64,000 nucleotides of DNA from Stenotrophomonas sp. ATCM1_4 (GCF_004348115.1 NZ_QPFB01000001.1:2930028-2994027); one strand, 5' to 3'. Positions 9,445 to 18,585 are shown, counted from the first letter of the stretch. The notes: generated from the sequence alone by a model not told the origin. A program made the numbers and translations.

Positions 9445-10546
9445 CGGCGGCCTCCTTCCGTGGCGCCAGCAGCTCGGCGGTCAGGGTGAAGCGTTCGCGC
9501 CGGTCGCCGCCGCCGGCCTGCAGCACGCCGGTCAACGAAGGCGTCTTCCACAGGCTGGAACCCTCCAGCCGGGACACCAGCGAGGAGGAACTGCGGCTCA
9601 TGCCGATCAGCTGCATGCGACCGGCTTCGATGGACAGCTTTTCCAGCGAGGTATCGTCGTCCAGGCGCTGGCTGAGTTCGTTGATCACTTCGGTGGCGGT
9701 GGGCTGGGCGGCCCGTTGCTGGGCGAAGAAGGCCTGGCCATCGACCAGGTCCTGCAGCTGCTGCCGCTGCGTGGCCACGGCGCGTGCACGCACCGAGGCC
9801 GCTTCCACCTGCGCGGCGAGCGTGGCCGCGGCCTGGCGACGGTTGTCCAGCAGTTGCCAACCGGCCAGGACCAGCAGCACCGCGCTGCCCAGCACCAGCA
9901 TGCGGTTGAGCCGGCGCATCGGGTCCTGGCGCTGCCGGCGCAGTGCCGCCGGCAACAGGTTCACGCCCAGCGGCTGGCCCTGGGCATCGGCCACGTCCAC
10001 GCCATCCAGCTGGCCCTGCCACGCCTCGCGTGGCTGCAGCAGGGTTTCCACCACGGTGCGCGGCGCCACCACCAGCTCGACGTCCAGCTGGCCATCGGCC
10101 TGCCGCCCCAGCAATCGCACGTCGAAGTACACCTGCTCGGCGGTGAAGGGGGTCTGCCGGTCGATCTCGAAGCGCAGCACGTCATGCAGGCGGCCGTCGG
10201 CGGCGGCCGGCAGGCGCATCGGCTTGCGCAACGCCTTGCCGGCCGGCAGCAGCGCGCAGCGCGGCAGCCGCGCATCGCGCGGCGACAATGCGGCCTCCAG
10301 TGCTTCCGGCAACAACGGCGCCTGCAGCGACTGCTGCAACAGCGCTTCGGCGCCCTGCGCCTGCAGCACATGTACCTGCCCGCCCTGCGGCGACAACAGC
10401 ACCCGCGCACCGGACACCCCCAGCAGCAGGCGCCAGCGCGCCGGCAACCACGACTGCAGCGAGGACACCCACCACGACCAGAAGCCCCCGGCCCCCGGCG
10501 CGATGCGCGTCCCCAGCTGTCCCAGTCTTTCCCGCAACGCCGTCAT
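9419..10546 (-). CDS. xpsL: T2SS inner-membrane protein L
   Basis: A 375-residue platform protein. The cytoplasmic N-terminal half is ASKHA/PilM-like and recruits the ATPase XpsE (LLLGVSGARVLLSP; FEIDRQTPFTAEQVYFDVRLL). A membrane helix follows (LVLGSAVLLVLAGW), then a periplasmic PilN/ferredoxin-like domain (VINELSQRLDDDTSLEKLSIEAGRMQL). I place the start at 10546 rather than at the upstream in-frame 10570, because the ATG at 10546 forms an ATGA overlap with the xpsK stop, the pattern used by its neighbours. Confidence 0.9.
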   Translation of the reverse strand: MTALRERLGQLGTRIAPGAGGFWSWWVSSLQSWLPARWRLLLGVSGARVLLSPQGGQVHVLQAQGAEALLQQSLQAPLLPEALEAALSPRDARLPRCALLPAGKALRKPMRLPAAADGRLHDVLRFEIDRQTPFTAEQVYFDVRLLGRQADGQLDVELVVAPRTVVETLLQPREAWQGQLDGVDVADAQGQPLGVNLLPAALRRQRQDPMRRLNRMLVLGSAVLLVLAGWQLLDNRRQAAATLAAQVEAASVRARAVATQRQQLQDLVDGQAFFAQQRAAQPTATEVINELSQRLDDDTSLEKLSIEAGRMQLIGMSRSSSSLVSRLEGSSLWKTPSLTGVLQAGGGDRRERFTLTAELLAPRKEAADGAATRTP

Positions 10547-11385
10547 CTCGATACCGCTCCCTGTTCCCACCGCACCATCGTATACGGCATGCCGGCGGCG
10601 CCTTCTGGCGCCAGCCGCACCACCGTGCGCAGCACCGCTTCGCGTTCGTCCCCCATCCGCACGCGGCTGTCGACACTATAAATGCCGCTGCCGCCTCCCA
10701 TCGCACCGCCACCCCCGGGGGTTTCGCGTTCACGCGCGGCGATGACCAGCGCCGCGTCCATGCCCATCGCGGTCAGTACCGGTGCCTGGGCCAAGCGCGC
10801 ATCCGGCCGCGCCTGGCCGTAGACCGTCACCAACGGGGCCAACTGCTCGTACAGGTCCGCGTCCATGCCGATCAGGCGTTGCAGTTCGCCGATGCTGTCG
10901 AAGCGGGCGTTCTTGGCCGGATAGGGATACCCCGCCGCGGCATAGTCGGCGCTTTCCGCGCCGCCGCTGGGCTGGCGCAGGTCGTCGACGTCGCGCCAGT
11001 CCAGCACCGCGCCGGCCACCTGCGTGGCGCGCGTGGCTTCCACCCCCAGCGCCCGCAGCAGGCCTTCGAGCAGGGGGCGGTCGGCCTGGTTCAGGTCGAC
11101 CTTGCCAGCCTCGTCGATGACGCGCAGCTCCACCGTGCGCCCATCGAACTGCCAGCGGTAGCGGCGGCCATCGGCGTGCCAGGCCGGTTGGGTCGGCGTG
11201 GCGCGCATGCGCGACAGCGCGTAGTCCACGCCGGCATGGGCGATCTCCTGGCCTGCGCCGAGGTCCGCCGTCACCTTGCCCTGCATGTATTCCACCCGCG
11301 CGCTCAACGCGAACGCGCCGATGGTGGCGGTCAGCAGCGCCACCAGCCACAGCACCAGCACCAGCGCCGCGCCGCGTGCCCTCAT
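10543..11385 (-). CDS. xpsK: T2SS minor pseudopilin K
   Basis: A 280-residue minor pseudopilin that caps the T2SS pseudopilus with XpsI and XpsJ. The prepilin-type N-terminus is MRARG|AALVLVLWLVALL, and the +5 Glu of major pilins is absent, as is normal for GspK. The large globular domain has the family segments IDEAGKVDLNQAD and LLRALGV, with an inserted helical domain and IDSIGELQRL-type sequence (FDSIGELQRLIG). The start at 11385 gives the correct short leader and an ATGA overlap with xpsJ; the longest frame would add 45 residues without a leader. Confidence 0.93.
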   Translation of the reverse strand: MRARGAALVLVLWLVALLTATIGAFALSARVEYMQGKVTADLGAGQEIAHAGVDYALSRMRATPTQPAWHADGRRYRWQFDGRTVELRVIDEAGKVDLNQADRPLLEGLLRALGVEATRATQVAGAVLDWRDVDDLRQPSGGAESADYAAAGYPYPAKNARFDSIGELQRLIGMDADLYEQLAPLVTVYGQARPDARLAQAPVLTAMGMDAALVIAARERETPGGGGAMGGGSGIYSVDSRVRMGDEREAVLRTVVRLAPEGAAGMPYTMVRWEQGAVSR

Positions 11386-12032
11386 CGCCAGCCTCCCGGG
11401 GTGGCGCCGTACTGCGGCACCGCCACCACCAGCGTCGGCCAGGCCGCACCTTCGGCCGGCACGATGTCGATGGCGACCAGGGCCGGCATCCGTCCCGGCA
11501 CGTTCCAGCGCTCCTGCCATGGCCCCATCGTCCCGCTCTGCGGGTCGATGCCGCGGTACTGCAGGCGAACCTGCCGGAGCCCGTCGACCAGCAGCTCGCT
11601 GCCGCGTGGTGGGTTCTCCGGCAACGGCTGGCCGTTCTGCAGCAGGGTCAGGTCGATGCGCAGCTGCTGCCTGGCGCCGTCGCCGCTGACCTGCAGGTCA
11701 TGCAGGTACGGACCGCCACGGCCCAGGTAGCCCGGCACGTCGGCGACGAAGCGCATCTGCTGTGGCTGGCCATCGAACATCACCGCCACGGCACTGAGCG
11801 AGCCAGGTTCAGCCGGCAACGGCTGGGTCAGCGTCGCCATCAAGCGCCGGCGCAGGAAACCCTCCACGCCACGCATGCGTTCGTTCTGGCTGGCGATCAG
11901 TTCACCGCGCGTGCTGATCGCCAGGGTCGAGCGCACGATGGCGAACGCCAACGCCATGCCAGCCGCCAGCAACGTGGTGGCCAGCAGCACTTCGATCAGG
12001 GTGAAGCCACGCGCGGGACGGCCCGGCCTCAT
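11382..12032 (-). CDS. xpsJ: T2SS minor pseudopilin J
   Basis: A 216-residue minor pseudopilin. The leader MRPGRPARG is followed by FTLIEVLLATTLLAAGM, the prepilin peptidase site with Glu at +5. The C-terminal domain carries the VRLQYRGID and VPAL-AIDI segments of GspJ. The start at 12032 overlaps the xpsI stop by ATGA, which decides it over the much longer in-frame extension. It would act at the tip of the pseudopilus with I and K. Confidence 0.94.
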   Translation of the reverse strand: MRPGRPARGFTLIEVLLATTLLAAGMALAFAIVRSTLAISTRGELIASQNERMRGVEGFLRRRLMATLTQPLPAEPGSLSAVAVMFDGQPQQMRFVADVPGYLGRGGPYLHDLQVSGDGARQQLRIDLTLLQNGQPLPENPPRGSELLVDGLRQVRLQYRGIDPQSGTMGPWQERWNVPGRMPALVAIDIVPAEGAAWPTLVVAVPQYGATPGGWR

Positions 12033-12418
12033 TGCGTGCCCTCCATGCCATTGGCGCGAAGCCGCAACGTGCGCCAGCGCAGTTGTTCGGCTGCGGCATC
12101 GCCCCAGCGCACCTGCAGGTCCAGCAGCCACAACCGCGATTGCGGTTGGCGCGGCTCGACGAATGGCGTCACCTGCAGGGTCCAGCGGTACCGCCCCTGC
12201 TCCCATTCGCCCTGGCGCACGCCCGCGGCCAGCGGTGCATCTATGCCGGCGCCGGCGAGCAGCGACTGCGCGTGCAGCGACGCACGGCCCTGGTGCTCGG
12301 CCATGCCGACCTGGCGCGCCGCACCGGAAAGACTGCCCAGCAGCAGGGTGGCGGCCAGCGCCATCAGCGCGAAGGCGACGATCACCTCGATCAACGAGAA
12401 CCCCCGCTGCCGCTTCAT
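12029..12418 (-). CDS. xpsI: T2SS minor pseudopilin I
   Basis: A 129-residue minor pseudopilin. MKRQRG is cleaved before FSLIEVIVAFALMALAATLLLG (Glu at +5). The C-terminal part (WRTLRLRA) is the usual GspI ending. The start at 12418 lies in an ATGA overlap with xpsH. GspI is thought to nucleate the pseudopilus tip, and its small size fits the family. Confidence 0.93.
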   Translation of the reverse strand: MKRQRGFSLIEVIVAFALMALAATLLLGSLSGAARQVGMAEHQGRASLHAQSLLAGAGIDAPLAAGVRQGEWEQGRYRWTLQVTPFVEPRQPQSRLWLLDLQVRWGDAAAEQLRWRTLRLRANGMEGTQ

Positions 12419-12921
12419 TGCGCTGCCCCCTGCAACAGGCCCGAACGCACCTCGCCGGTGATCCAGCCCACGTCGATGCGCCACACCGCCGAGCGCGCGC
12501 TCAACTCGATGCGCCCTCCGGTCGATGCGCCGTCCTCGAAGAACCGCACCACGCCCTCGTCGCCGCGCACCTGGGCCTGGCGCGCGCCGGTGTAACGCAC
12601 CGACAGCGTGTCGGGCAGTTCACCGTGGCGACCACCGGGGCCGGTCCAGCGGCGCGTGCGCACGTCCAGCGCGAACGCCTGCGGCCGGCCGGTGGCGATG
12701 GCGCGGGTACGTGCGTAGCGCAGTTCGGCGGCGACCTCCTTGCCGGCCGAGCGCAGCTTCATGCCTTCCAGCCCGCCGCTCATCGCCATCGCCGCGACCA
12801 GCGCGATGGCGGCCACCAGCGCCAGCACCAGCAGCATCTCCAGCAGCGACACGCCGGACATGCGCGCCCGCACGCCTGCGGGCAGGCGGCGCGGCCGGAA
12901 CGGGGCGGTCAGCGCAGGCAT
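12415..12921 (-). CDS. xpsH: T2SS minor pseudopilin H
   Basis: A 168-residue minor pseudopilin. The prepilin site is RARMSG|VSLLEMLLVLALVAAIAL, after a leader of about 23 residues if the ATG at 12921 is used. The globular domain keeps the GspH/FimT pattern (AAELRYARTRAIATGRPQAFALD). The start lies 7 bases after the xpsG stop. An internal Met at the MSG position would leave a very short leader, so the longer start is preferred. Confidence 0.9.
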   Translation of the reverse strand: MPALTAPFRPRRLPAGVRARMSGVSLLEMLLVLALVAAIALVAAMAMSGGLEGMKLRSAGKEVAAELRYARTRAIATGRPQAFALDVRTRRWTGPGGRHGELPDTLSVRYTGARQAQVRGDEGVVRFFEDGASTGGRIELSARSAVWRIDVGWITGEVRSGLLQGAAQ

Positions 12922-12927
12922 GGCCGC

Positions 12928-13356
12928 TTACTGGTTGCGGATGTCCGCGTTGTAGCTGTCGCCGCCCGGCTGGCCATCGGCGCCCAGGCTGATCAGGTCG
13001 AACGGCTGGCCTTCGCCCGGCGCGCGGTACTGCACCGGGTTGCCCCACGGGTCATTGAACTCGGCCGGCTTGGCATACGGGCCGAGCCAGCCACTGACAC
13101 CACCGGGCTGGGTGGCCAGGTCGTCGAGCTTGGCCGGCAGGCGGCCGGTATCGAGCTTGAAGTTCTCCACCTTGCCGCTGAGCGTCTGGATCTGGGTCTT
13201 GGCCAGGTTGGCCTTGCCGCGGTCGGCGCCGCCGAGCACGCGGCTGCCGACCAGGGTCAGCACCGCGCCGATCAGCACGATGACGATGATGATCTCCAGC
13301 AGGCTCATGCCGGCCTGGCGCGCGTGGAAGGACGGTTGTCGGATGGTTCGCTTCAT
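12928..13356 (-). CDS. xpsG: T2SS major pseudopilin G
   Basis: A 142-residue major subunit of the T2SS pseudopilus. The leader ends in ARQAG, followed by MSLLEIIIVIVLIGAVLTLVG with Glu at +5. The C-terminal domain has the GspG marks: KLDTGRLPAKLDDL, the NDPWGNPVQYRAPG block and GADGQPGGDSYNADI, the calcium-binding end loop. It starts 29 bases after the xpsF stop. Confidence 0.96.
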   Translation of the reverse strand: MKRTIRQPSFHARQAGMSLLEIIIVIVLIGAVLTLVGSRVLGGADRGKANLAKTQIQTLSGKVENFKLDTGRLPAKLDDLATQPGGVSGWLGPYAKPAEFNDPWGNPVQYRAPGEGQPFDLISLGADGQPGGDSYNADIRNQ

Positions 13357-13385
13357 GCAGGTTTCCTTGTCGGCGAGGTCGGGGG

Positions 13386-14603
13386 TCAGCCAATGGCGTT
13401 GGTCAGGTCGTACAGCGGCACCAGTACCGCGATGATCACCACGCCCACCACCGAGGCGAGCAGCAGGGTGATCACCGGCACCAGCGCGGCGAGCATGCGG
13501 TCGATGCTGCGGGCGGTTTCCACGTCGAAGGTGTCGGCGGTCCTGAGCAGCATGCTTTCCAGCGTGCCGGACTCCTCGCCCACCTGGATCATCTGCAGCG
13601 CCAGCCGCGGGAAGCGGCCGTTGCGCGACAGCGCGCCGGACAAGCCGGCACCGTTCTTCACCGCTTCGGCGGCCTCGGCCACGTCGCCGGCCAGGGCGCG
13701 GTTGCCCAGCACGTTGCGGGCGATGCCCAGCCCGGCCAGCAAGGGCACGCCGTTGCGCAGCAGCGTGCCCAGCGTGCGGCTGAGCCGAGCGGTCTCCAGC
13801 CGCGCCACCAGCGGCCCGACCACCGGCCGCTTCAGCAGCCAGGCATCGAAGGCCAGGCGGAACGCGGCATCACGGCGCTTGCGCTCCATCCACAGCAGCG
13901 CCAGCGCCGGCACCACGATGAACACGATCCAGCCCTGGCGCACCAACAGGCCGATCTCCAGCACCGCGCGGGTGAACCAGGGCAGGGTCACGTCCAGGCT
14001 TTCGTACATCTGCGCGAACTGCGGCACCACGTAGCCCAGCAGGAACAGCAGCGCGCCACCGACCACCACCAGCAGGATGGCCGGGTAGATCATCGCGTTG
14101 ATCACCCTGCCCTTCAGCTCCTGGCTGCGCTCCAGGTAATCGGCCAGGCGCTGCAGGGTTTCATGCAGGCTGCCGCCGGCTTCGCCGGCGCGCACCATGT
14201 TCACGTACAGCCGCGAGAACAGCCCATGCTGGCGTTCCAGCGCCTGCGACAGCGGGGCACCGCCACGCACGGTGTCGCGGATGTCGGCGATGACGCGGCG
14301 CGAACGCGCGTCCTCCGGCGCTTCCAGCAGGATGCCCAGCGCACGGTCCAAGGGCTGGCCGGCACCCAGCAGCGTGGCCAGCTGCTGGGTGAACTGCACC
14401 AGCATGGCGCCGGCGAACGGGCGTTGCCGCCACTGCTTCCAGCTGGCGCCCTCGAACGCCGAACCGGTCGCCAGCTTCGCCTCGACCGGCATGTGGCCCT
14501 GCTCCTGCAGGCGCGCGATCACGTCCGCATCGCTGGCCGCCTCCATCTGCCCGTCCAGCAGTTCGCCATGGGCATCCAGTGCCTTGTAGCGGTACAACGG
14601 CAT
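13386..14603 (-). CDS. xpsF: T2SS inner-membrane platform protein F
   Basis: A 405-residue polytopic protein with two repeated GspF domains and three membrane helices near residues 170-200, 220-245 and 375-400. Family motifs include FTQQLATLLGAGQPLDRAL in the first repeat and RTLGTLLRNGVPLLAGL in the second, plus the IQVGEESGTLESML block. It docks with the ATPase XpsE and XpsL. The gaps to xpsE (31 bases) and xpsG (29 bases) are the largest inside the operon. Confidence 0.95.
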   Translation of the reverse strand: MPLYRYKALDAHGELLDGQMEAASDADVIARLQEQGHMPVEAKLATGSAFEGASWKQWRQRPFAGAMLVQFTQQLATLLGAGQPLDRALGILLEAPEDARSRRVIADIRDTVRGGAPLSQALERQHGLFSRLYVNMVRAGEAGGSLHETLQRLADYLERSQELKGRVINAMIYPAILLVVVGGALLFLLGYVVPQFAQMYESLDVTLPWFTRAVLEIGLLVRQGWIVFIVVPALALLWMERKRRDAAFRLAFDAWLLKRPVVGPLVARLETARLSRTLGTLLRNGVPLLAGLGIARNVLGNRALAGDVAEAAEAVKNGAGLSGALSRNGRFPRLALQMIQVGEESGTLESMLLRTADTFDVETARSIDRMLAALVPVITLLLASVVGVVIIAVLVPLYDLTNAIG

Positions 14604-14634
14604 CAGGACGACCGCTCCACGTGCAGCAGGAGGT

Positions 14635-16362
14635 TCATGCGTCCTCCGTCACGCGCAGGACTTCTTCCAGCGTGGTCTGGCCACGCAGGGCCTTGATGAT
14701 GCCATCCTCGTACATGGTGCGCATGCCGGCGGCACGCGCGATCTGCTCGATCTCGCCCATCCCGGCCTTGCGCATCACCGCGTTGCGCAGCGCATCGTCC
14801 ATCACCAGGAATTCGACGATGGTGGTGCGGCCCTTGTAGCCGGTGGGCGCAACGGCCGATGGCTGCGGCCGGTACAGGTGGATCTGCCCATGCGGCTGGT
14901 AACGGCGCAGGTTGAAGCGTTCGATCTCCTCGGCCGAGGCCGGGTAGCGCTGTGCATGCGTGGGCTCCAGCCGGCGCACCAGGCGCTGGGCGAGGATGCC
15001 GTTGATGGTGGAGGTGAGCAGGTAGTCCTCCACGCCCATGTCGAGCAGGCGGGTGATGCCGCCGGCGGCGTTGTTGGTATGCAGCGTGGACAGCACCAGG
15101 TGGCCGGTGAGCGCGGACTGGATGGCGATGCGCGCGGTTTCCAGGTCGCGCATTTCGCCGATCATGATGATGTCCGGGTCCTGGCGGACGATGCCGCGCA
15201 GCGCGCTGGCGAAGTCCAGCCCGATCTGCGGCTTGGCCTGGATCTGGTTGATGCCTTCGAGCTGGTACTCGACCGGGTCCTCGACGGTGATGATCTTGAC
15301 CTTGTCGGTGTTGAGCTGGCTCAGCGCGGTGTACAGCGTGGTGGTCTTGCCCGAACCGGTCGGGCCGGTGACCAGCAGGATGCCATGCGGCTGCGCCAGC
15401 ACGCGGCTGAACTGTGGCATGAATGCATCGTCGAAGCCGAGCCGCTGGAAGTCGAACACCACCGCCTCGCGGTCGAGCAGGCGCATCACCACGCTCTCGC
15501 CATGCGCGGTGGGCATGGTGCTCACGCGCAGGTCCAGCTCCTTGCCCTGCACGCGCAGCATGATGCGGCCGTCCTGCGGCAGGCGGCGCTCGGCGATGTT
15601 GAGCTTGGCCATGATCTTGATGCGGCTGATCACCGCGGCGGTCAGGTTGACCGGCGGGCTTTCGCCATCGACCAGCACGCCGTCGACGCGGTAGCGCACC
15701 TTCAGCCGGTTCTCGAACGGCTCGACGTGGATGTCCGAGGCGCGCAGTTCCACCGCACGCTGGATCAGCAGGTTGACCAGGCGGATCACCGGCGCCTCGG
15801 AGGCCAGGTCGCGCAGGTGCTCGATGTCATCCAGCGGCGCGGCCTCGCCATCGGCCGACTCCAGGATGGTGCCCATCGCACTGCGGCCCTGCCCGTGCCA
15901 GCGCTCGATCACCTCGTCCACTTCACTGCGCAGGCCGACCACCGGGGCGATGTCGCAGCCGGTGGCAAGTCGCATCGCGTCGATGGCATAGCCGTCCTGC
16001 GGGTCGGCCATCCACACGCGCACGCGGCCCTGCTGTTCGCCCAGCGGCAACACCAGGAACTGCTTGAGGAAGCGCAGCGGCACCGGCTCGGCCCCTTCCA
16101 CCAGCTCGGGCGGGTGCTCGGGGACGTCACGCGCGGCCAGCAGGCGCAGGCCCAGCACCCGCGCGCAGGCCTCGGCATGGTCGCGCTCGGACACCAGCCC
16201 CAGCCGCGCCAGCAGCACCAGCAGGTCGCCGCCGGACTCGCGCTGCAACTGCCGCGCACGCTGCAGGTCGGCGTCCTTCAGCCGGCCCTGCGCGAGCAGC
16301 TCCTGGACGATGCGTTCGGCAGGCGTGGCCGCAACATTGGCGTCATGGACTACCGCGTTCAC
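14635..16362 (-). CDS. xpsE: T2SS ATPase E
   Basis: A 575-residue cytoplasmic ATPase that powers pseudopilus assembly. An N1E-type region (about residues 15-160) binds XpsL. The Walker A motif GPTGSGKT is at 333-340, followed by the Asp box ITVEDPVEYQLEGINQ, Walker B (DPDIIMIGEMRD) and the His box (GHLVLSTLHTN). The tetracysteine zinc segment that most GspE proteins have after RLVRR-L is missing: the stretch to GYKGRTTIVEFL contains no Cys. The GTG at 16362 is chosen because AGGAGGAG lies 4-6 bases upstream; the longer frame to 16539 lacks this. First gene of the operon. Confidence 0.95.
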   Translation of the reverse strand: MNAVVHDANVAATPAERIVQELLAQGRLKDADLQRARQLQRESGGDLLVLLARLGLVSERDHAEACARVLGLRLLAARDVPEHPPELVEGAEPVPLRFLKQFLVLPLGEQQGRVRVWMADPQDGYAIDAMRLATGCDIAPVVGLRSEVDEVIERWHGQGRSAMGTILESADGEAAPLDDIEHLRDLASEAPVIRLVNLLIQRAVELRASDIHVEPFENRLKVRYRVDGVLVDGESPPVNLTAAVISRIKIMAKLNIAERRLPQDGRIMLRVQGKELDLRVSTMPTAHGESVVMRLLDREAVVFDFQRLGFDDAFMPQFSRVLAQPHGILLVTGPTGSGKTTTLYTALSQLNTDKVKIITVEDPVEYQLEGINQIQAKPQIGLDFASALRGIVRQDPDIIMIGEMRDLETARIAIQSALTGHLVLSTLHTNNAAGGITRLLDMGVEDYLLTSTINGILAQRLVRRLEPTHAQRYPASAEEIERFNLRRYQPHGQIHLYRPQPSAVAPTGYKGRTTIVEFLVMDDALRNAVMRKAGMGEIEQIARAAGMRTMYEDGIIKALRGQTTLEEVLRVTEDA

Positions 16363-16498
16363 GCACTCCTCCTCTGTTGACCGGACTTTAGCAGCTCGCC
16401 GCGTCGTTCCATACGCATGAACAGGCGTAATTCCCGCTTCCAGCGTGATTGGCATCCACGTCAGCGCGATTACGCCGGCCCGCCCACCCGGCATGGCC
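16363..16498 (-). promoter_or_regulatory. Promoter region of the T2SS operon
   Basis: The gap between the protease terminator and xpsE. A possible -10 (TAAAGT, minus) lies at 16385-16390; its -35 is poor. A perfect 8-base inverted repeat GGCGTAAT (16424-16431) / ATTACGCC (16469-16476) lies upstream, with a related GCGTGATT between. It could be an operator of an activator. The Shine-Dalgarno AGGAGGAG sits at about 16366-16373. Confidence 0.4.
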
Positions 16499-16529
16499 AA
16501 AAAAAAAGAACCCCGGCAAGCCGGGGTTC
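16499..16529 (-). terminator. Rho-independent terminator of the protease gene
   Basis: GAACCCCGGC (16508-16517) pairs with GCCGGGGTTC (16520-16529). On the minus strand the stem is followed by nine T (16499-16507). It lies 23 bases past the protease stop and separates protease from T2SS transcription. Confidence 0.9.
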
Positions 16530-16551
16530 CAAGGACCACAGGAGGAAACGC

Positions 16552-18423
16552 TTACTGGCGCGCGACCAGGCTCACGCCGCTGAAGCTGCCCGCACCGACC
16601 AGCTTGACGTAGTAGGTGCCGGCCTTCGGGGCGGTGAAGCGAATGGTCTCGCTGTTGCCCGGGCGGGTGGAGCTGGCATCGGCCGCGCTGGCCGACGGCT
16701 CCTTGTCGAAGCTGGCGTACAGCGAGACGTTGCCGCTGCCACCGTAGCTCATGAAGGTCAGCACCTTGCCGGCCTCGGCCTGGAAGCTGTACAGCACCTC
16801 GTTGCCACTGTTGCCGGCCAGGCCGGTCACCGCGACCTTGTTGACCAGCGGCGTGGCCACCGGGCCGCATTCCTCCACGGCCGGGTCGCACGGCGGCGTG
16901 GTTGCCTTGAGCAGGGCCGCCTCGATGTTGAGGATGCCGGCGCCGATCGGCGTGGACGCCGGGATGCTCACCGGGAACGGCTTGACCGTGGAGGTCAGCA
17001 GGTCACGCATCTGCGTCCAGGTCAGCGGCGTGTCGACCACGCTCTGCACCATCGCCACCGCGGCGGCCACGTGCGGCGACGCCATCGAGGTACCCACCAT
17101 GCCCAGCGGCGCCCAGTCCGCGGTCGGCCCCTGCGTGCCTTCGTTGATCACCTGGAAGATCCAGCCGTTGTTGTTCTGCTCGGCGTTGCCGCCCGGCGCG
17201 GACAGGTCCACGCGCGGCCCGTAGTTGGAGTAGTACGTGCGCCCGCCGTTGAAACCGGTGGCGCCCACCGAGATCACGTTGTTGCACGAGGACATCGTGT
17301 AGCTGCCGGCATTGGCGTTGTCGTTGCCCGCGGCCACCACGATGATGCTGCCGAGGCTGATCGCCTCGTCGATGGCGTCCTGGTAGATGGTCGGACAGCT
17401 CGACGGCGCACCGCTGCCCAGGCTCATGTTGATGACTTCCGCCGGGTTCGGGTTGGCCGGCAGGCCCGGCACGGTACCGCCGGCCGCCCAGATGATGCCG
17501 TCGGAGATGTCGCTGCCGAAGCCGCCGCAGGAACCGAGCACGCGCACCGGCATCACCTTGGCCTTGAACGCCAGGCCGGCCAGGTTGACGCCGTTGTTGG
17601 TCTCCTGCGCGACGGTGCCGGCGACATGGCTGCCATGCCAGGAACTGACGTCGGCCGCGTGCGGGTCGTTGGTCGCCCAGCCGGTGCAGTAGTTCTGCTC
17701 GACCCAGTCACCGATGTCCCAGCCGCCGGCGACGCGGTCATCGCTGTCGCGGCGCGAGACGCGCTTGTCGCTGATCATGTCGTAGCCGGGAATCACGTTG
17801 TTCTGCAGATCCGGGTTGCCCTGCGCGATGCCGGTGTCGATCACCGCCACCACCACGCCCTCGCCCTGCGAGATGTCCCAGGCCTGGGTGGCATTCACGC
17901 CGCTCTGGGCGTTGTAGAAGTTCCACTGCGCCGAGGTCTGCGGGTCGTTGGGCGCGAAGTTCGGGCTCACCTGGGTTGCCAGGCGCTGGTACATCCGGTC
18001 GATTTCCACCCGCTCCACCGCGGGATTGGCCTTCAGCTCGCGGATGAAGTTGGCCGCTTCCTGGCCGTCCAGCTCACGCGAGGCCTTCACCACCGCCCAG
18101 CCCGGGCTGCCCATGCGGCGCAGCAGCGCGGCACTGGCGGCCGGACGTGCGGCCGACTTGGCCGAAGCGGCGGTCGCCCGGCTCAGCCCGGCGCGCGAGG
18201 CCGCGGCATTAATGCCCCGGTTGGCCACGCCTGAATCACGCAGCTCGCTGCTGCCGGCACGGTACTTGACGATGAATCGGTATCCGCCTTCACCGGCGGC
18301 CGGCCCACTGTTGAGCGGGCGTGTCGGCAGGCTGCCGGTGTTGGCCGCCAATGCGGCCGGCACGCCCATCGAAACCATCAACACGACACCGGCAACTGCC
18401 ACTCCAAGCTTGGTCTTCTTCAT
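16552..18423 (-). CDS. Secreted subtilisin-like serine protease (S8)
   Basis: A 623-residue pre-pro-protease. The signal peptide is about residues 1-26 (MKKTKLGVAVAG ... VPAALA). An I9-like pro-region runs to about residue 150. The S8 domain has the complete triad: Asp196 in VAVIDTGI, His263 in WHGSHVAGT, Ser446 in GTSMASPH. Cys residues in YCTGW, GSCGG, SSCPT and SSCNN suggest disulfides. A C-terminal pre-peptidase (PPC) domain lies at about 540-623. Its length and domains match Stenotrophomonas StmPr-type extracellular proteases, which use the Xps T2SS; adjacency to xpsE fits that. Start 18423 was chosen for the signal peptide. Confidence 0.92.
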   Translation of the reverse strand: MKKTKLGVAVAGVVLMVSMGVPAALAANTGSLPTRPLNSGPAAGEGGYRFIVKYRAGSSELRDSGVANRGINAAASRAGLSRATAASAKSAARPAASAALLRRMGSPGWAVVKASRELDGQEAANFIRELKANPAVERVEIDRMYQRLATQVSPNFAPNDPQTSAQWNFYNAQSGVNATQAWDISQGEGVVVAVIDTGIAQGNPDLQNNVIPGYDMISDKRVSRRDSDDRVAGGWDIGDWVEQNYCTGWATNDPHAADVSSWHGSHVAGTVAQETNNGVNLAGLAFKAKVMPVRVLGSCGGFGSDISDGIIWAAGGTVPGLPANPNPAEVINMSLGSGAPSSCPTIYQDAIDEAISLGSIIVVAAGNDNANAGSYTMSSCNNVISVGATGFNGGRTYYSNYGPRVDLSAPGGNAEQNNNGWIFQVINEGTQGPTADWAPLGMVGTSMASPHVAAAVAMVQSVVDTPLTWTQMRDLLTSTVKPFPVSIPASTPIGAGILNIEAALLKATTPPCDPAVEECGPVATPLVNKVAVTGLAGNSGNEVLYSFQAEAGKVLTFMSYGGSGNVSLYASFDKEPSASAADASSTRPGNSETIRFTAPKAGTYYVKLVGAGSFSGVSLVARQ

Positions 18424-18543
18424 GTTCGATCTCTCGTCTGCTGGAACAGGGATGGAACTCCATTGCTGCATTGCCTTGCCTTCCCGACCCTCGCTCCACC
18501 GGCTGCGGGGGCAGCCGGCGGCGGGGCCGCGAACCTTGCTGCA

Positions 18544-18569
18544 GGCGCCCGCCGGTGAGGGCGGGCGCC
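18544..18569. terminator. GC-rich hairpin after the adhesin gene
   Basis: GGCGCCCGCC (18544-18553) and GGCGGGCGCC (18560-18569) form a perfect 10-base stem with a 6-base loop, 16 bases past the adhesin stop. There is no T-run on the minus strand, so it may be a weak or factor-assisted terminator. The remaining 18424-18543 would hold the protease promoter; I could not define it. Confidence 0.55.
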
Positions 18570-18585
18570 GCTGTCACCGACGTGC

